Below are positions 1 through 8,966 of a DNA stretch of 64,000 nucleotides, in pieces. Location of the stretch: NCBI GenBank assembly GCA_002349525.1, contig DEDL01000018.1, forward strand, positions 40,571-104,570. The letters run 5' to 3'. Every line of letters starts with the position of its first letter. Within the stretch, counting starts at the first letter, position 1. The position numbers and the translations under genes were made by a program. The stretch comes from Lachnoclostridium sp. UBA2905. GTDB lineage: Bacteria > Bacillota > Clostridia > Lachnospirales > Lachnospiraceae. The notes below the pieces were generated by a model. It worked only from the letters and a program-made list of their open reading frames with translations. It had not been told where the DNA came from and searched no databases.

Positions 1-2
1 AG

Positions 3-506
3 GATAATATCTGTGTCGGTACTATTTTATCAAAGGATAATATGGATGAATACCTGGAAGAAAAGGAATGTAAGGAAGACATTGAGGGTGTTGAAGCAAA
101 AAATATAATGGGGATTGATGGCAACATAGTAATAAAGGATATAAGGGCAGGAGATTTTATCACTATGGACACACTTGCAGAGGATTATCCTCCAATAAGC
201 GACCTTACAGATCCTGTTGTAGTGGGTATCAGGGCAAATGATCCGTCGCAGTTTTCTTCAGGAACCATAAGAAGAGGTGATCTGATAAATGTGTCTGTTA
301 TAGATAATATGACAAATGAGTGTGAATGCATTGCAAGAGATGTTTTTGTGTGTGGGGCATATAGCGATGACGGAACCTTTGTTGAAGAAGAAGGATGTGC
401 CACAATACTCAATATTTTAGTTGATGCCAAAACAGAGGAAAAGATAAATGAAAAAATTGAAAAAGGACGTGTAAGAGTAAGCAGAGTTGGGAGTGATGTT
501 TATTGA
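3..506 (+). CDS. SAF-domain (CpaB/RcpC-like) pilus assembly protein, 5' truncated
   Basis: The frame is open from the left edge of the window, so the N-terminus lies upstream and the first internal ATG (position 42) is probably not the start. The visible ~168 residues contain a stretch resembling a SAF domain (GIRANDPSQFSSGTIRRGDL, then a short beta-rich region) and end in a basic KGRVRVSRVGS tail. SAF-domain proteins of the CpaB/RcpC group take part in Flp/Tad pilus assembly at the cell envelope. The prepilin peptidase-like gene two genes downstream fits such a locus. The stop codon overlaps the start of the next gene, so the two are probably translationally coupled. The family call rests on pattern and context; a SAF protein of another pathway is possible. 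Confidence 0.55.
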   Translation, partial: DNICVGTILSKDNMDEYLEEKECKEDIEGVEAKNIMGIDGNIVIKDIRAGDFITMDTLAEDYPPISDLTDPVVVGIRANDPSQFSSGTIRRGDLINVSVIDNMTNECECIARDVFVCGAYSDDGTFVEEEGCATILNILVDAKTEEKINEKIEKGRVRVSRVGSDVY

Positions 507-3229
507 TCAGTGAACTTAGAGAAAATATAAGGGTTACATATGTAAGGCTTGTAATATTACTTAGTGTGTGTTTTAGTATGTCCTTATTATTTAATATGAC
601 CAGTACTAAGGCAGCAGTATATGATAATGCATATGATTTTTATCAGTCTTTTGTAAAAAATAACGATAAGCCTGCTTATCTTAATCAGAGTGATGGTTAT
701 GTATATTTCTGCTCCTGGGGAAAAACAGCCACCACTACAACAAAATACCGTACAGTAGGATATATTATTACCATAATGCGTAATGGCTGCAGTGATTCCA
801 TAGAATTAAAGCTTGGAGGTTCTCTTATAAAGGATTACTCTGAAGTAACAAAGGATGGGATTACCTATGTTTTGAGACGCTGTAAGTTTTCAAAAATACA
901 GGAAATGTTTCATGATAGTGCAAATATGACTTATTATGATATATTTCAGAGAAGTAATGATTATAAGTTTGATGCAATTATGACGGTGGTTGAAGATGGA
1001 AAGGAGCTTTGCAGGACTGTAAGGGAAGATTCGTATAACAGGACTATATATGCAGATGATAACAATTACCTTTTCAGAAATGCAAGTTCTATTAAAAGTG
1101 CCAGAAAATGGGCTGTTCCGGGAGATCTTGATAACTTTTATAACAGAGTAACAACCTTTCCAAAATATCAGTCAATTGATGTTATGGATCTTAATTATAG
1201 CGGAAGTAATATATATGATAATGACAAAATATGCTATGTGAAAAAAGGATCCAGGATAAACCTTGGAGTATATTCGTATTTTACAGATGGGACAATTGCA
1301 AGTAATAAATATCACCCAAATTATAATTCATTAAAAATTAACGGATACGGAACAGACAAAACTACATATGTTATTCAGCCAAAGAAAAAAGGTGATGCAA
1401 TAAAGGCGGGAATAGAAAAAGGAGATAATGACACTTCGTCACCAATGAAATATGAAGGTGTAATTGCGTCTGCTACAAGCGCCTACAGCACTGATATATC
1501 TTATTTTTACAGTATGGAAAGCTTTACTTTTAATGTGAAAAATGGTGAATATGTTAATGTAAATCCTGTTGGAAAAATATTTTATGATAATAAATATCCG
1601 TCATATGATGGTGAAAACAGATATTTGTGTGATTTTTCAACAGGTAATGCCCATGGTAAAAAATTCGTTTCTGATGGAGAAGGACCGGTGGCAGATGTTG
1701 AAAAGTATATATTTGGTATGCCCGGCGAATATTGTCTTATTCCATTTAGTGTTACAGATAAGGGGTCAGGTGTCTATAAAACTGAATTTGTAAGAAGTGA
1801 TGGATATGTCCTTGCTACTTATTATACTGATAAATACACCAATTCTTTCAGCCCTTCAAATATTCTTATGGTGAAGGCAAATTCAGATTATACATATTTT
1901 GTCCGTTCCACAGACAATGTTGGTAATGTGTCATGTTCTGATACCATCAGATTTGTGGTACCAAAGGGCTATAACGTAGTAGCGGCAGCATCAGGTGGTA
2001 GAAATGGATATAATGATACACTTTTTGATGTTAGAGTTTATGGTGGAAATAGTGAAATCAGTTCATTTGTAATAATGTCAGATGAAGAAGATAATGCTTC
2101 AAACCTAAGAGTAATTGCAGAAAATATGAATATGGATAATGGCCTTATAAAGCATGGAATGTATAAAATGGATTATCGTAAGGATATTATGCCTGCTATC
2201 AAAACATATCCGGATGGTGAATATACCTTTAAGATTCTTTCGGGAGGAAGGTATATTGAAGCAGAACCATTTAGTATAAATATAAAGAAGGACACTTCAA
2301 AGCCTGTAATTGGTGTTATTCCAAAGGAAGGCAGCAGACTTGGATGGTACCGAAACAATGTGAACCTTAATGTCAGCATTGCAGATAACTATTCCGGAAT
2401 TGAGGAATATCATGTTAAACAGGGAAAGGGTGACATGAATCCATATACGTATCAGAATAAGGATGGTCATATTAATAATACTTACAGAGTTTTAAAGGAA
2501 GGAAAAAATATAATTAGCTTTTATGCCAGGGATTATGCAGGTAATGAAAATGAATTCGCAAGGGAAGTGAATATTGATAAAACCATGCCAGGCTATATTT
2601 TAAGAGGTGTCTTTGATAATACTAATGACGAAAACAAATGGATCAATGCATTAAATCTTTCTGGATATATAGAATTGTATGATAATCTGAGTGGTATATA
2701 CGACAGGGGTCCTTTTGAACCGCTTCTTCTTAAAATGGATCGGGGACTAACTACCTTTGATACAAGTCTGTATGATATTGTTAAGGAAGGAAATACATAT
2801 AAGTTGTCATTTTCAAAAAGATTTGTGGATAATGTGAAGTCCTCGAAAAATAATCTTGTAATAGATGTAGAGGATAAGGCCGGTAACAAAAGAAGAGTAA
2901 ATCTGTATATTAATATAGATTGTGACCCACCGGAACTTGAACTTCCATCAGAGGGGGGATGGAATGAGAACACACTGTCCGGCAATCTTATTTTTAAAGA
3001 TATTCATGCAGGCTTACAGAATGCCACAATAAGCTGCGGTAATAAGCAGATATTATCAATTAACTATGCCGGAGAAAATGAAAAAAGTGAATTTTTAGAT
3101 CTTAACGGCATAGAAGCAGAGGGTGAAGCTATTGTATTGACCCTGACAGATCTTGTTGGTAATAAAAGTATATATTATCTCAGTAAAGAAGGTAAAGGTA
3201 AATTAGGTTTACGAACAAGGATAAGGTGA
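503..3229 (+). CDS. Large exported Ig-like surface protein of the pilus locus
   Basis: This 908-residue protein begins with a TTG overlapping the preceding stop. Residues ~13-38 form a hydrophobic signal or anchor segment ending near TSTKAA. The rest is a long extracytoplasmic region rich in Asn, Asp, Tyr and Gly, without Cys-based or catalytic motifs I recognise. From about residue 400 there are repeated beta-sandwich-like blocks with a recurring pattern (VTDKGSGVYKTEF, IADNYSGIEEYHV, ELYDNLSGIYD, each followed by a DYAGNE or DKAGNK type element). These resemble bacterial Ig-like modules of surface proteins. No LPXTG motif or C-terminal membrane anchor is visible. Position between a SAF-domain gene and a prepilin peptidase gene suggests a role in the pilus or its adhesion, which is inference. 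The exact start is uncertain because no ATG lies near. Confidence 0.6.
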   Translation: MISELRENIRVTYVRLVILLSVCFSMSLLFNMTSTKAAVYDNAYDFYQSFVKNNDKPAYLNQSDGYVYFCSWGKTATTTTKYRTVGYIITIMRNGCSDSIELKLGGSLIKDYSEVTKDGITYVLRRCKFSKIQEMFHDSANMTYYDIFQRSNDYKFDAIMTVVEDGKELCRTVREDSYNRTIYADDNNYLFRNASSIKSARKWAVPGDLDNFYNRVTTFPKYQSIDVMDLNYSGSNIYDNDKICYVKKGSRINLGVYSYFTDGTIASNKYHPNYNSLKINGYGTDKTTYVIQPKKKGDAIKAGIEKGDNDTSSPMKYEGVIASATSAYSTDISYFYSMESFTFNVKNGEYVNVNPVGKIFYDNKYPSYDGENRYLCDFSTGNAHGKKFVSDGEGPVADVEKYIFGMPGEYCLIPFSVTDKGSGVYKTEFVRSDGYVLATYYTDKYTNSFSPSNILMVKANSDYTYFVRSTDNVGNVSCSDTIRFVVPKGYNVVAAASGGRNGYNDTLFDVRVYGGNSEISSFVIMSDEEDNASNLRVIAENMNMDNGLIKHGMYKMDYRKDIMPAIKTYPDGEYTFKILSGGRYIEAEPFSINIKKDTSKPVIGVIPKEGSRLGWYRNNVNLNVSIADNYSGIEEYHVKQGKGDMNPYTYQNKDGHINNTYRVLKEGKNIISFYARDYAGNENEFAREVNIDKTMPGYILRGVFDNTNDENKWINALNLSGYIELYDNLSGIYDRGPFEPLLLKMDRGLTTFDTSLYDIVKEGNTYKLSFSKRFVDNVKSSKNNLVIDVEDKAGNKRRVNLYINIDCDPPELELPSEGGWNENTLSGNLIFKDIHAGLQNATISCGNKQILSINYAGENEKSEFLDLNGIEAEGEAIVLTLTDLVGNKSIYYLSKEGKGKLGLRTRIR

Positions 3230-3233
3230 TTGT

Positions 3234-3878
3234 TTGGCAGGGATAATTTTTAATGCGATATTATCATATGTAATAATAAGAAATCAGGACATACCTGACA
3301 AAAAAAGACTGGCAAATATATTAAATCACATAACAGTCATTCTTATGACAACTAATGTAATTTTTTTGATATGCAGTTTTAATATTTGGATTAATAATCT
3401 TGAACTCATACTGTGTTTTAACTGGCTGGTGTATATGTCCTTTATTGACAGACATACAGGTCTTGTATATGAATTTATGGAGTATTATGGAATTATCCCT
3501 GTCATATCTGGCCTTATCCGCATAGTAGTGGGAAAATACAATACAGGGAATAAAGAAAGTCTGTTTGTAATTTTACTTTTTATAAGTGTTTTATATTATA
3601 TTTTGTATATATGGGGAATATATGGTGAAGGTGATGCTGATGTATTTATAATTGTGGGAATAGTTCTGTCTCTTTATACTGCTTATAATAATGAAATATT
3701 TGTTTTTGCAGAATGTATTATGATAAATGCAGGTCTTTTTTGTCTATCATCAGTTTTATTTGTACTATTGAATATACGCTCTATTAACTGGAAACAACTA
3801 AGGCTTGTAGAAGAAAAACCATATATTCCAAGCATTTTTCTGGCATACCTGTGCATATTGATGTTTACTTTTTTATAG
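3234..3878 (+). CDS. Prepilin peptidase, A24 family (TadV/CpaA-like)
   Basis: This is a 214-residue, very hydrophobic protein with about six membrane segments. Two aspartate sites expected of the A24 aspartic prepilin peptidases are visible: SFIDRHTGLVY near residue 66-75 and the GxGD signature in YGEGDADVF near residue 125-133. The C-terminal YIPSIFLAYL segment matches the usual family ending before the last membrane helix. The enzyme would cut the leader from Flp-type prepilins on the cytoplasmic face of the membrane. It starts at TTG four bases after the preceding stop, so it is probably cotranscribed with the two genes before it. It is short and lacks the N-terminal methylase domain, as is usual for TadV/CpaA. 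Confidence 0.75.
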   Translation: MAGIIFNAILSYVIIRNQDIPDKKRLANILNHITVILMTTNVIFLICSFNIWINNLELILCFNWLVYMSFIDRHTGLVYEFMEYYGIIPVISGLIRIVVGKYNTGNKESLFVILLFISVLYYILYIWGIYGEGDADVFIIVGIVLSLYTAYNNEIFVFAECIMINAGLFCLSSVLFVLLNIRSINWKQLRLVEEKPYIPSIFLAYLCILMFTFL

Positions 3879-3970
3879 CTTTGCTTTATAGTATAATCTG
3901 ATATGGTTTGTGATGGCATTGTAAAAATGTGCAATGTTGTCTGGGCATTCTTTTAATTGGAGAGTGGATT

Positions 3971-6490
3971 ATGACTAGATTGGAATTTGAAAAATTAATT
4001 GAAGAAGGATTTGTAATACTGGATGGTGCTACTGGTTCGCTTTTACAAAAGAAGGGTATGATGCCGGGAGATTGTCCTGAACAGTGGATTATTGATAATC
4101 CTGAAGCAATTATCGATATACAGAAGGATTATATAGAAGCAGGTTCAAATATTATATATTCCCCTACATTTACTGGAAACAGAATAAAGTTAGCTGAATA
4201 TGGATTAGAAGATAATCTGAAGGAGATTAATACCGGACTTGTAATGCTTTCTAAGGAAGCGATAAAAAGGGCTGATGCAGATCATCCATGCTTTGTGGCA
4301 GGTGACATTACCATGACTGGAGAACAGCTTTATCCAATTGGCAAGCTGATGTTTGAAGAACTGGTTGATATATACAAAGAACAGGTTAGTGTTTTGTATG
4401 AAGCAGGTGTAGATTTATTTGTTGTTGAAACTATGATGAGTCTGCAGGAATGCAGGGCAGCAGTACTTGCAATAAAAGAAACCTGTAAGCTTCCTATTAT
4501 GGTTACTCTGTCATTTGGTGGAGATGGAAGAACTCTTTTTGGAACAGATCCTGTTACTGCAGTTAACGTACTTCAGTCTATGGGTGTTGATGCTGTCGGT
4601 GCAAACTGCTCATCAGGTGCTGATAAGATGATGCCTGTTATAGAAAAAATGGTTGAAACTGCATATATTCCTGTCATTGCAAAGCCAAACTGTGGAATGC
4701 CAGAGCTTGTTAATGGCGAGACAGTTTATACACAGACTCCTGAAGAGTTTGCCAAGGGGGTAATTGATCTTGCTAATATTGGAGCATCAATTCTTGGTGG
4801 CTGTTGTGGAACAGATAAAAACTGTATAAGAAATTTAAAACAGTTACTTGATAAAATAGATTATAAACAGTATCTTTCAGTCCTGGATGAAAAAAGAAAG
4901 AGGGCAGCAGGAAAAAGACTTCTTTCAAGTGAGAGAAAAACTATAGATATTTCACTTAGGGAAAAGCTGCTGATTATAGGTGAAAGAATCAATCCTACTG
5001 GTAAGAAAGCTCTTAGTGAACAGCTTAGACAGGGAAGTATGGACCTTGTTACACAGATGGCTGAAGAACAGGAAGAATATGGTGCAGATATTCTTGACGT
5101 TAATGTTGGAACTAATGGTCTTGATGAGAAGGAAGTTCTCTTTAATGCTGTAAATACTCTTACTCAGATTGTTGATCTTCCATTATCAATCGATACAAGT
5201 AATATAGATGCAATGGAGCATGCCTTAAGGCATTATCCGGGACGTGCACTGATGAATTCAATCAGTCTCGACGAAGAAAAGATAGACAAGCTTCTTCCTT
5301 TGGCAAAGAAGTATGGATCCATGTTTGTGTTGCTGCCGTTATCAGAAAAGGGTCTCCCAAAGGATCTTAATGAAAAAATTGATATTATTAATACTATTGT
5401 TGACCGCGCCAGGGAATATGGGATTACTAAGGACAGTATTGTCGTAGATGGACTTGTAGCAACAGTTGGTGCCAACAAATTTGCTGCCATTGAAACTGTA
5501 CAGACAATTGATTACTGTACTAATACTCTTGGTGTTGAGACAGTATGCGGTCTTTCAAATATATCATTTGGACTTCCTGAGAGGCAGTATATTAATGCAG
5601 CATTTGTTACACAGGCAATAACAGCAGGACTTACAATGGCAATAGCTAATCCTATGCAGGAACTGCTTATGAATGCTATATATTCAACAGATCTTCTCCT
5701 TGCAAGAAAGGATGCTGATTTAAGATACGTTGAAAGAATAACTGTATTTAATAAAGAGCACGTTAAGGAGGTTACTACTGTTAATGTAACAGGTGGTGAT
5801 AAGACCACTCAAAAAAGTGCTTCTACTGGTCTGGCAGGTGAGGCAGATGATAAAAATCTTATAGATAAGGTCTTATATGAAACAGTTGTCAAGGGCAGGA
5901 AGGAACAGGCCTTCAAAAGAGCAAAGGAATTATTAGATGAAGGAATATCTCCTGAAGAGATTATTAACAGGGCGCTTATCCCTGGAATCAATGAGGTTGG
6001 TAAGCTGTATGAAAACGGCAGATATTTCCTGCCACAGCTTATGAACAGTGCTGAGACAATGAAACATGTAATAGATTATCTTGAACCTCTTATGGATACA
6101 GATAAGGCTGGAGATTCAAAAGGTATAGTTGTAATAGCTACTGTTAAGGGAGATATTCATGACATTGGAAAAAATCTTGTAGCTATAATGTTAAAAAATT
6201 GTGGCTTTGAAGTTCATGACCTTGGCAAAAATGTTGAGGCTGATGATATTATTGCTGCAGCTATAGATTATAAAGCTGATATTATTGGTTTGTCTGCACT
6301 TATGACAACAACTATGATGGAGATGAAAAATGTTGTTGATAAGGTCAGGGAAAAGAATGTTAAGGTTAAAATTATGATAGGTGGAGCAGTTGTTACTGAC
6401 AGCTTTGCAAAGGAAATAGGTGCTGATGCTTACTCGGAAGATGCGGGTGAGGCAGTAAAGGTTGCTGAAAAACTTATGGAAACACATTGA
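3971..6490 (+). CDS. metH: Cobalamin-dependent methionine synthase, short form without AdoMet domain
   Basis: The enzyme transfers a methyl group from methyltetrahydrofolate through cobalamin to homocysteine. Residues 1-300 are the homocysteine domain, with zinc ligand candidates in GANCSSG (~213) and GGCCGTD (~277-278). Residues ~335-600 are the pterin domain, starting at IGERINPTGKKAL. Residues ~640-730 are the cap. Residues ~725-839 bind cobalamin through GDIHDIGKN, which contains the DxHxxG histidine. At 839 residues it lacks the C-terminal AdoMet-dependent reactivation domain of the ~1200-residue enterobacterial enzyme, a form common in Clostridia. I chose the ATG at 3971 because GGAGAG lies 6 bases upstream; an in-frame ATG at 3929 lacks such a site. 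No B12 or SAM riboswitch is visible in the short gap before it. Confidence 0.93.
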   Translation: MTRLEFEKLIEEGFVILDGATGSLLQKKGMMPGDCPEQWIIDNPEAIIDIQKDYIEAGSNIIYSPTFTGNRIKLAEYGLEDNLKEINTGLVMLSKEAIKRADADHPCFVAGDITMTGEQLYPIGKLMFEELVDIYKEQVSVLYEAGVDLFVVETMMSLQECRAAVLAIKETCKLPIMVTLSFGGDGRTLFGTDPVTAVNVLQSMGVDAVGANCSSGADKMMPVIEKMVETAYIPVIAKPNCGMPELVNGETVYTQTPEEFAKGVIDLANIGASILGGCCGTDKNCIRNLKQLLDKIDYKQYLSVLDEKRKRAAGKRLLSSERKTIDISLREKLLIIGERINPTGKKALSEQLRQGSMDLVTQMAEEQEEYGADILDVNVGTNGLDEKEVLFNAVNTLTQIVDLPLSIDTSNIDAMEHALRHYPGRALMNSISLDEEKIDKLLPLAKKYGSMFVLLPLSEKGLPKDLNEKIDIINTIVDRAREYGITKDSIVVDGLVATVGANKFAAIETVQTIDYCTNTLGVETVCGLSNISFGLPERQYINAAFVTQAITAGLTMAIANPMQELLMNAIYSTDLLLARKDADLRYVERITVFNKEHVKEVTTVNVTGGDKTTQKSASTGLAGEADDKNLIDKVLYETVVKGRKEQAFKRAKELLDEGISPEEIINRALIPGINEVGKLYENGRYFLPQLMNSAETMKHVIDYLEPLMDTDKAGDSKGIVVIATVKGDIHDIGKNLVAIMLKNCGFEVHDLGKNVEADDIIAAAIDYKADIIGLSALMTTTMMEMKNVVDKVREKNVKVKIMIGGAVVTDSFAKEIGADAYSEDAGEAVKVAEKLMETH

Positions 6491-6504
6491 AGTGGAGACA
6501 AACT

Positions 6505-7449
6505 ATGAAAATAGATGTTATTATTCCTGTGTATATGCCTGATGATAAATTTGAAAGGCTTATTGATATGTTAAACAGGCAGACCAGGATGCCTGACAAT
6601 ATAATTCTTATATGGACCATTCCTGATAATAACAGATTTGATAAAAAGCAGATTGAAGATAAGTACCAGAAGGATAATGTTAAATGTCTGTATGTTAAAC
6701 AGAAGGAATTTGATCATGGTGCCACAAGAGCATACGGTATATCTGTTTCAGATGCGGATTACGTATTATGCATGACTCAGGATGCGGTTCCTTATAATGA
6801 AAATCTTATAGAGAATCTTCTTAATGCTTTTAATGACGAAAACACTGCGGCTTCTTATGCAAGACAGCTGCCAGGGGATAAGGAAAATGAGATTGAGAAG
6901 ATAACAAGGGCATTTAACTACCCTGAAACTGAAAGGATACAGAATAAGGCTTCTTTAAAAAAATATGGAATAAAAACATTTTTCTGTTCAGATGTATGTG
7001 CAATGTATAAAAAAACATGTTATGATGAAGCAGGTGGTTTTATTAAGAAAACCATATTTAATGAGGATATGATAATGGCATCCTCGCTTGTGGATATGGG
7101 CTATACTGTAAGATATGTGCCAAAAGCACAGGTAGTGCATTCACATACTTATACCTGTATGCAGCAGTACAGACGTAATTTTGATCTTGCTGTATCCCAG
7201 GCAGATCACCCAGAGGTATTTGAAAGAGTTCCGTCTGAATCAGAAGGAATACGCCTGGTTATTCAAAGTGCGAAGCTTTTGTGCAAAAAGGGTAAGGTAT
7301 ATCTTCTGCCAAAGCTGGTACTTCAAAGCGGATTCAAGTATCTTGGTTACAGAAAAGGAAAGCAGTACAAGAAATTGTCCAGAGAGAAAATATTAAAATG
7401 TACAATGAACAAGTCATATTGGAAACGTATATGGGATGAGGAGAACTAA
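6505..7449 (+). CDS. GT2 family glycosyltransferase, rhamnosyltransferase-like
   Basis: The 314-residue protein opens with the GT-A nucleotide-sugar binding strand KIDVIIPVYMP. It continues with FDHGATRAYGIS, a motif typical of rhamnosyltransferase-like GT2 enzymes, and DADYVLCMTQDAVP, whose acidic residues are placed to bind the metal and sugar nucleotide. A later FNEDMIMASSLVDMGY supplies the usual ED pair. It has no membrane span and likely acts at the cytoplasmic face on a lipid-linked or wall polysaccharide precursor. The next gene encodes an LCP-family ligase, which fits wall polysaccharide assembly. I placed the start at the ATG at 6505, preceded by AGTGGAGA, rather than the TTG overlapping the metH stop. 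The exact sugar is unknown. Confidence 0.8.
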   Translation: MKIDVIIPVYMPDDKFERLIDMLNRQTRMPDNIILIWTIPDNNRFDKKQIEDKYQKDNVKCLYVKQKEFDHGATRAYGISVSDADYVLCMTQDAVPYNENLIENLLNAFNDENTAASYARQLPGDKENEIEKITRAFNYPETERIQNKASLKKYGIKTFFCSDVCAMYKKTCYDEAGGFIKKTIFNEDMIMASSLVDMGYTVRYVPKAQVVHSHTYTCMQQYRRNFDLAVSQADHPEVFERVPSESEGIRLVIQSAKLLCKKGKVYLLPKLVLQSGFKYLGYRKGKQYKKLSREKILKCTMNKSYWKRIWDEEN

Positions 7450-7452
7450 TTG

Positions 7453-8526
7453 ATGGGTAATGAAGAAAAAAATATAGAAACAAGGAATGATAAGAGAAGT
7501 GTTAAAAAGAGAAAAAGAAAAAAAAGGGGTAATAGGGCTGCAAAAATTATTATCGCGGTTTTGTTTTGTATATCGATTATTGTTGGAAATAGAGCAGCGG
7601 CGATGAAATGGGAGTTTCATAAAACCTTTGAAATGGCCAATTTTGATAATAGTGCTGTAATCAATACTGTCAATGAGGAGGCGCTGGCAGCAGGAACAGA
7701 TACATTACAAAGTGATGATATAATTAATTTATTACTTGTGGGAGCTGACAAAAGAGAGTCCTGGAAGGAAGCGGGACGTTCAGATTCATGTATGATTGCA
7801 ACAATAGATATGAAGCATGGCAAGCTAAAACTCACATCTCTTATGAGAGATATGTATGTGGATATTCCAGGACATGGAAAGCACAAATTTAATGCGGCAT
7901 ATTCATTTGGAGGAGTGGAGCTTTTATATAAAACAATACTTCAGAATTTTGGTATTAAAGTTAAAGGATATGCTGTAGTTGATTTCGCAGCATTTAAAAA
8001 AGTTATAAATACATTAGGCGGTGTTGACATTACACTTACGGATGCAGAGCACAAGATTCTTATGAATAGATACCATAGAACCTCTGTACTTGATCTGAAA
8101 CCGGGTAAGAATAAAATGAATGGAACCCAGGCACTTGCGTATTGTCGTCTGCGACAGGACATAAAGGCTGATTTTGGACGTACGGAAAGACAGAGATATG
8201 TATTATCACAGATATTTAACAAGATGAAGAAAAAGCCTGTTAGTAAGTGGTATGATGTTGTCAAAGCAGTAGTTCCTGATATAACAACAGACCTGACAGA
8301 AGATAAGATTTTTGAGTATATGAAGGATGTTATATTCATTGGTACAACAGAGATTAATCAGTGCAGAATCCCGGTGGATGGTTCATTTTCGGATGACGAT
8401 ACAGCAGACGGTAAGGTGCTTATGATAAACCTTGATTATAACAAAGAAGCACTTAAGGATTTTATTTTTGAAAAGGAAGAAAAGAAAACAGAAACACCTT
8501 CACCAGCAACACCTTCACCAAAATAA
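7453..8526 (+). CDS. LytR-CpsA-Psr (LCP) family cell-wall polymer ligase
   Basis: The 357-residue protein has a very basic cytoplasmic N-terminus, one membrane helix (~residues 27-50) and an extracellular LCP domain from about residue 90. Diagnostic motifs are LLLVGADKR, RSDSCMIATID, LTSLMRDMYVDIPG, HKFNAAYSFGG and the arginine-rich LAYCRLRQD followed by DFGRTERQR. These are the residues that bind the polyprenyl-pyrophosphate substrate in the family. LCP enzymes transfer glycopolymers from the lipid carrier to peptidoglycan. A short C-terminal Thr/Pro/Ser tail ends the protein. The start is the ATG at 7453, with GAGGAG about 9 bases upstream; a TTG directly before it is in frame. It is probably cotranscribed with the glycosyltransferase just upstream. 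Confidence 0.9.
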   Translation: MGNEEKNIETRNDKRSVKKRKRKKRGNRAAKIIIAVLFCISIIVGNRAAAMKWEFHKTFEMANFDNSAVINTVNEEALAAGTDTLQSDDIINLLLVGADKRESWKEAGRSDSCMIATIDMKHGKLKLTSLMRDMYVDIPGHGKHKFNAAYSFGGVELLYKTILQNFGIKVKGYAVVDFAAFKKVINTLGGVDITLTDAEHKILMNRYHRTSVLDLKPGKNKMNGTQALAYCRLRQDIKADFGRTERQRYVLSQIFNKMKKKPVSKWYDVVKAVVPDITTDLTEDKIFEYMKDVIFIGTTEINQCRIPVDGSFSDDDTADGKVLMINLDYNKEALKDFIFEKEEKKTETPSPATPSPK

Positions 8527-8531
8527 ATATC

Positions 8532-8560
8532 TTGACATTTAGAAAAGGGTTTATTATACT
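8532..8560 (+). promoter_or_regulatory. Promoter for the T-box/ilvD-ilvB unit
   Basis: TTGACA (8532-8537) and TATACT (8555-8560) are separated by exactly 17 bases, a near-perfect housekeeping sigma promoter. It lies 5 bases after the LCP stop codon and just before the T-box leader, so transcription should start near 8567. Confidence 0.8.
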
Positions 8561-8569
8561 TATCTCAAT

Positions 8570-8945
8570 TAGTTTTTTTCTAAAAATGATACCATGAATA
8601 ACAATCACAGGCTGTGAAGAGGAGGAGTACATATCCTGCTTAAGCAAAGAGAGAAGATGGTTGGTGCGAATCTTCGTGAAGCTGATATGGAAGGTAGCCT
8701 TGGAGCTTTGGACCCAACGGTATAACTTATAAGTTCTACTTATTATTTTGGTTGTGCCTAGTAGGCTTCAACGTAGTCCACACGTTACAGTGGAGCAGTG
8801 TCATATTGTTGTTGCAGTCCTTTTGAGGGTTATGTAGCCATATGTTTATGAGTACTGGCTGAGCGCAGATTTATTCTGAAGTTAGGTGGTAACACGGACT
8901 TGAATGTTCGCCCTGAGTGATTCTTATCATTCAGGGCTTTTTTAA
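8570..8945 (+). promoter_or_regulatory. T-box riboswitch, probable valine specifier, with leader terminator
   Basis: The untranslated leader of ilvD has the parts of a T-box. A stem I start GTGAAGAGGAGGAGTA (~8612-8630) matches the usual K-turn and AGTA side of the specifier loop. A distal loop GGTTGGTGCGAATC follows near 8659-8672. CATATC and GATATG pair above the specifier loop. On its 3' side GTA (8694-8696) sits directly before GCCTTGGAGC, where the specifier codon normally lies, so valine is the best reading. The T-box element AGGTGGTAACACGG (8884-8897) offers TGGT to an uncharged tRNA ending in ACCA, which suits Val, Ile and Leu tRNAs. A terminator follows: GCCCTGAGTGAT (8910-8921), loop TCTT, ATCATTCAGGGC (8926-8937), then a T run. 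Uncharged tRNA should allow readthrough into ilvD. Confidence 0.9.
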
Positions 8946-8966
8946 TTATGAAAGGATGGATTGATT

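Noticed and set aside
3879..3970. SAM or B12 riboswitch upstream of metH
   Set aside because: The gap is only 92 bases and shows no conserved core of either class.
5233..5991. Open frames on the minus strand inside metH (and similar frames opposite most long genes)
   Set aside because: They lie fully opposite a gene with strong family motifs, have no ribosome-binding sites and show compositions expected of antisense shadows.
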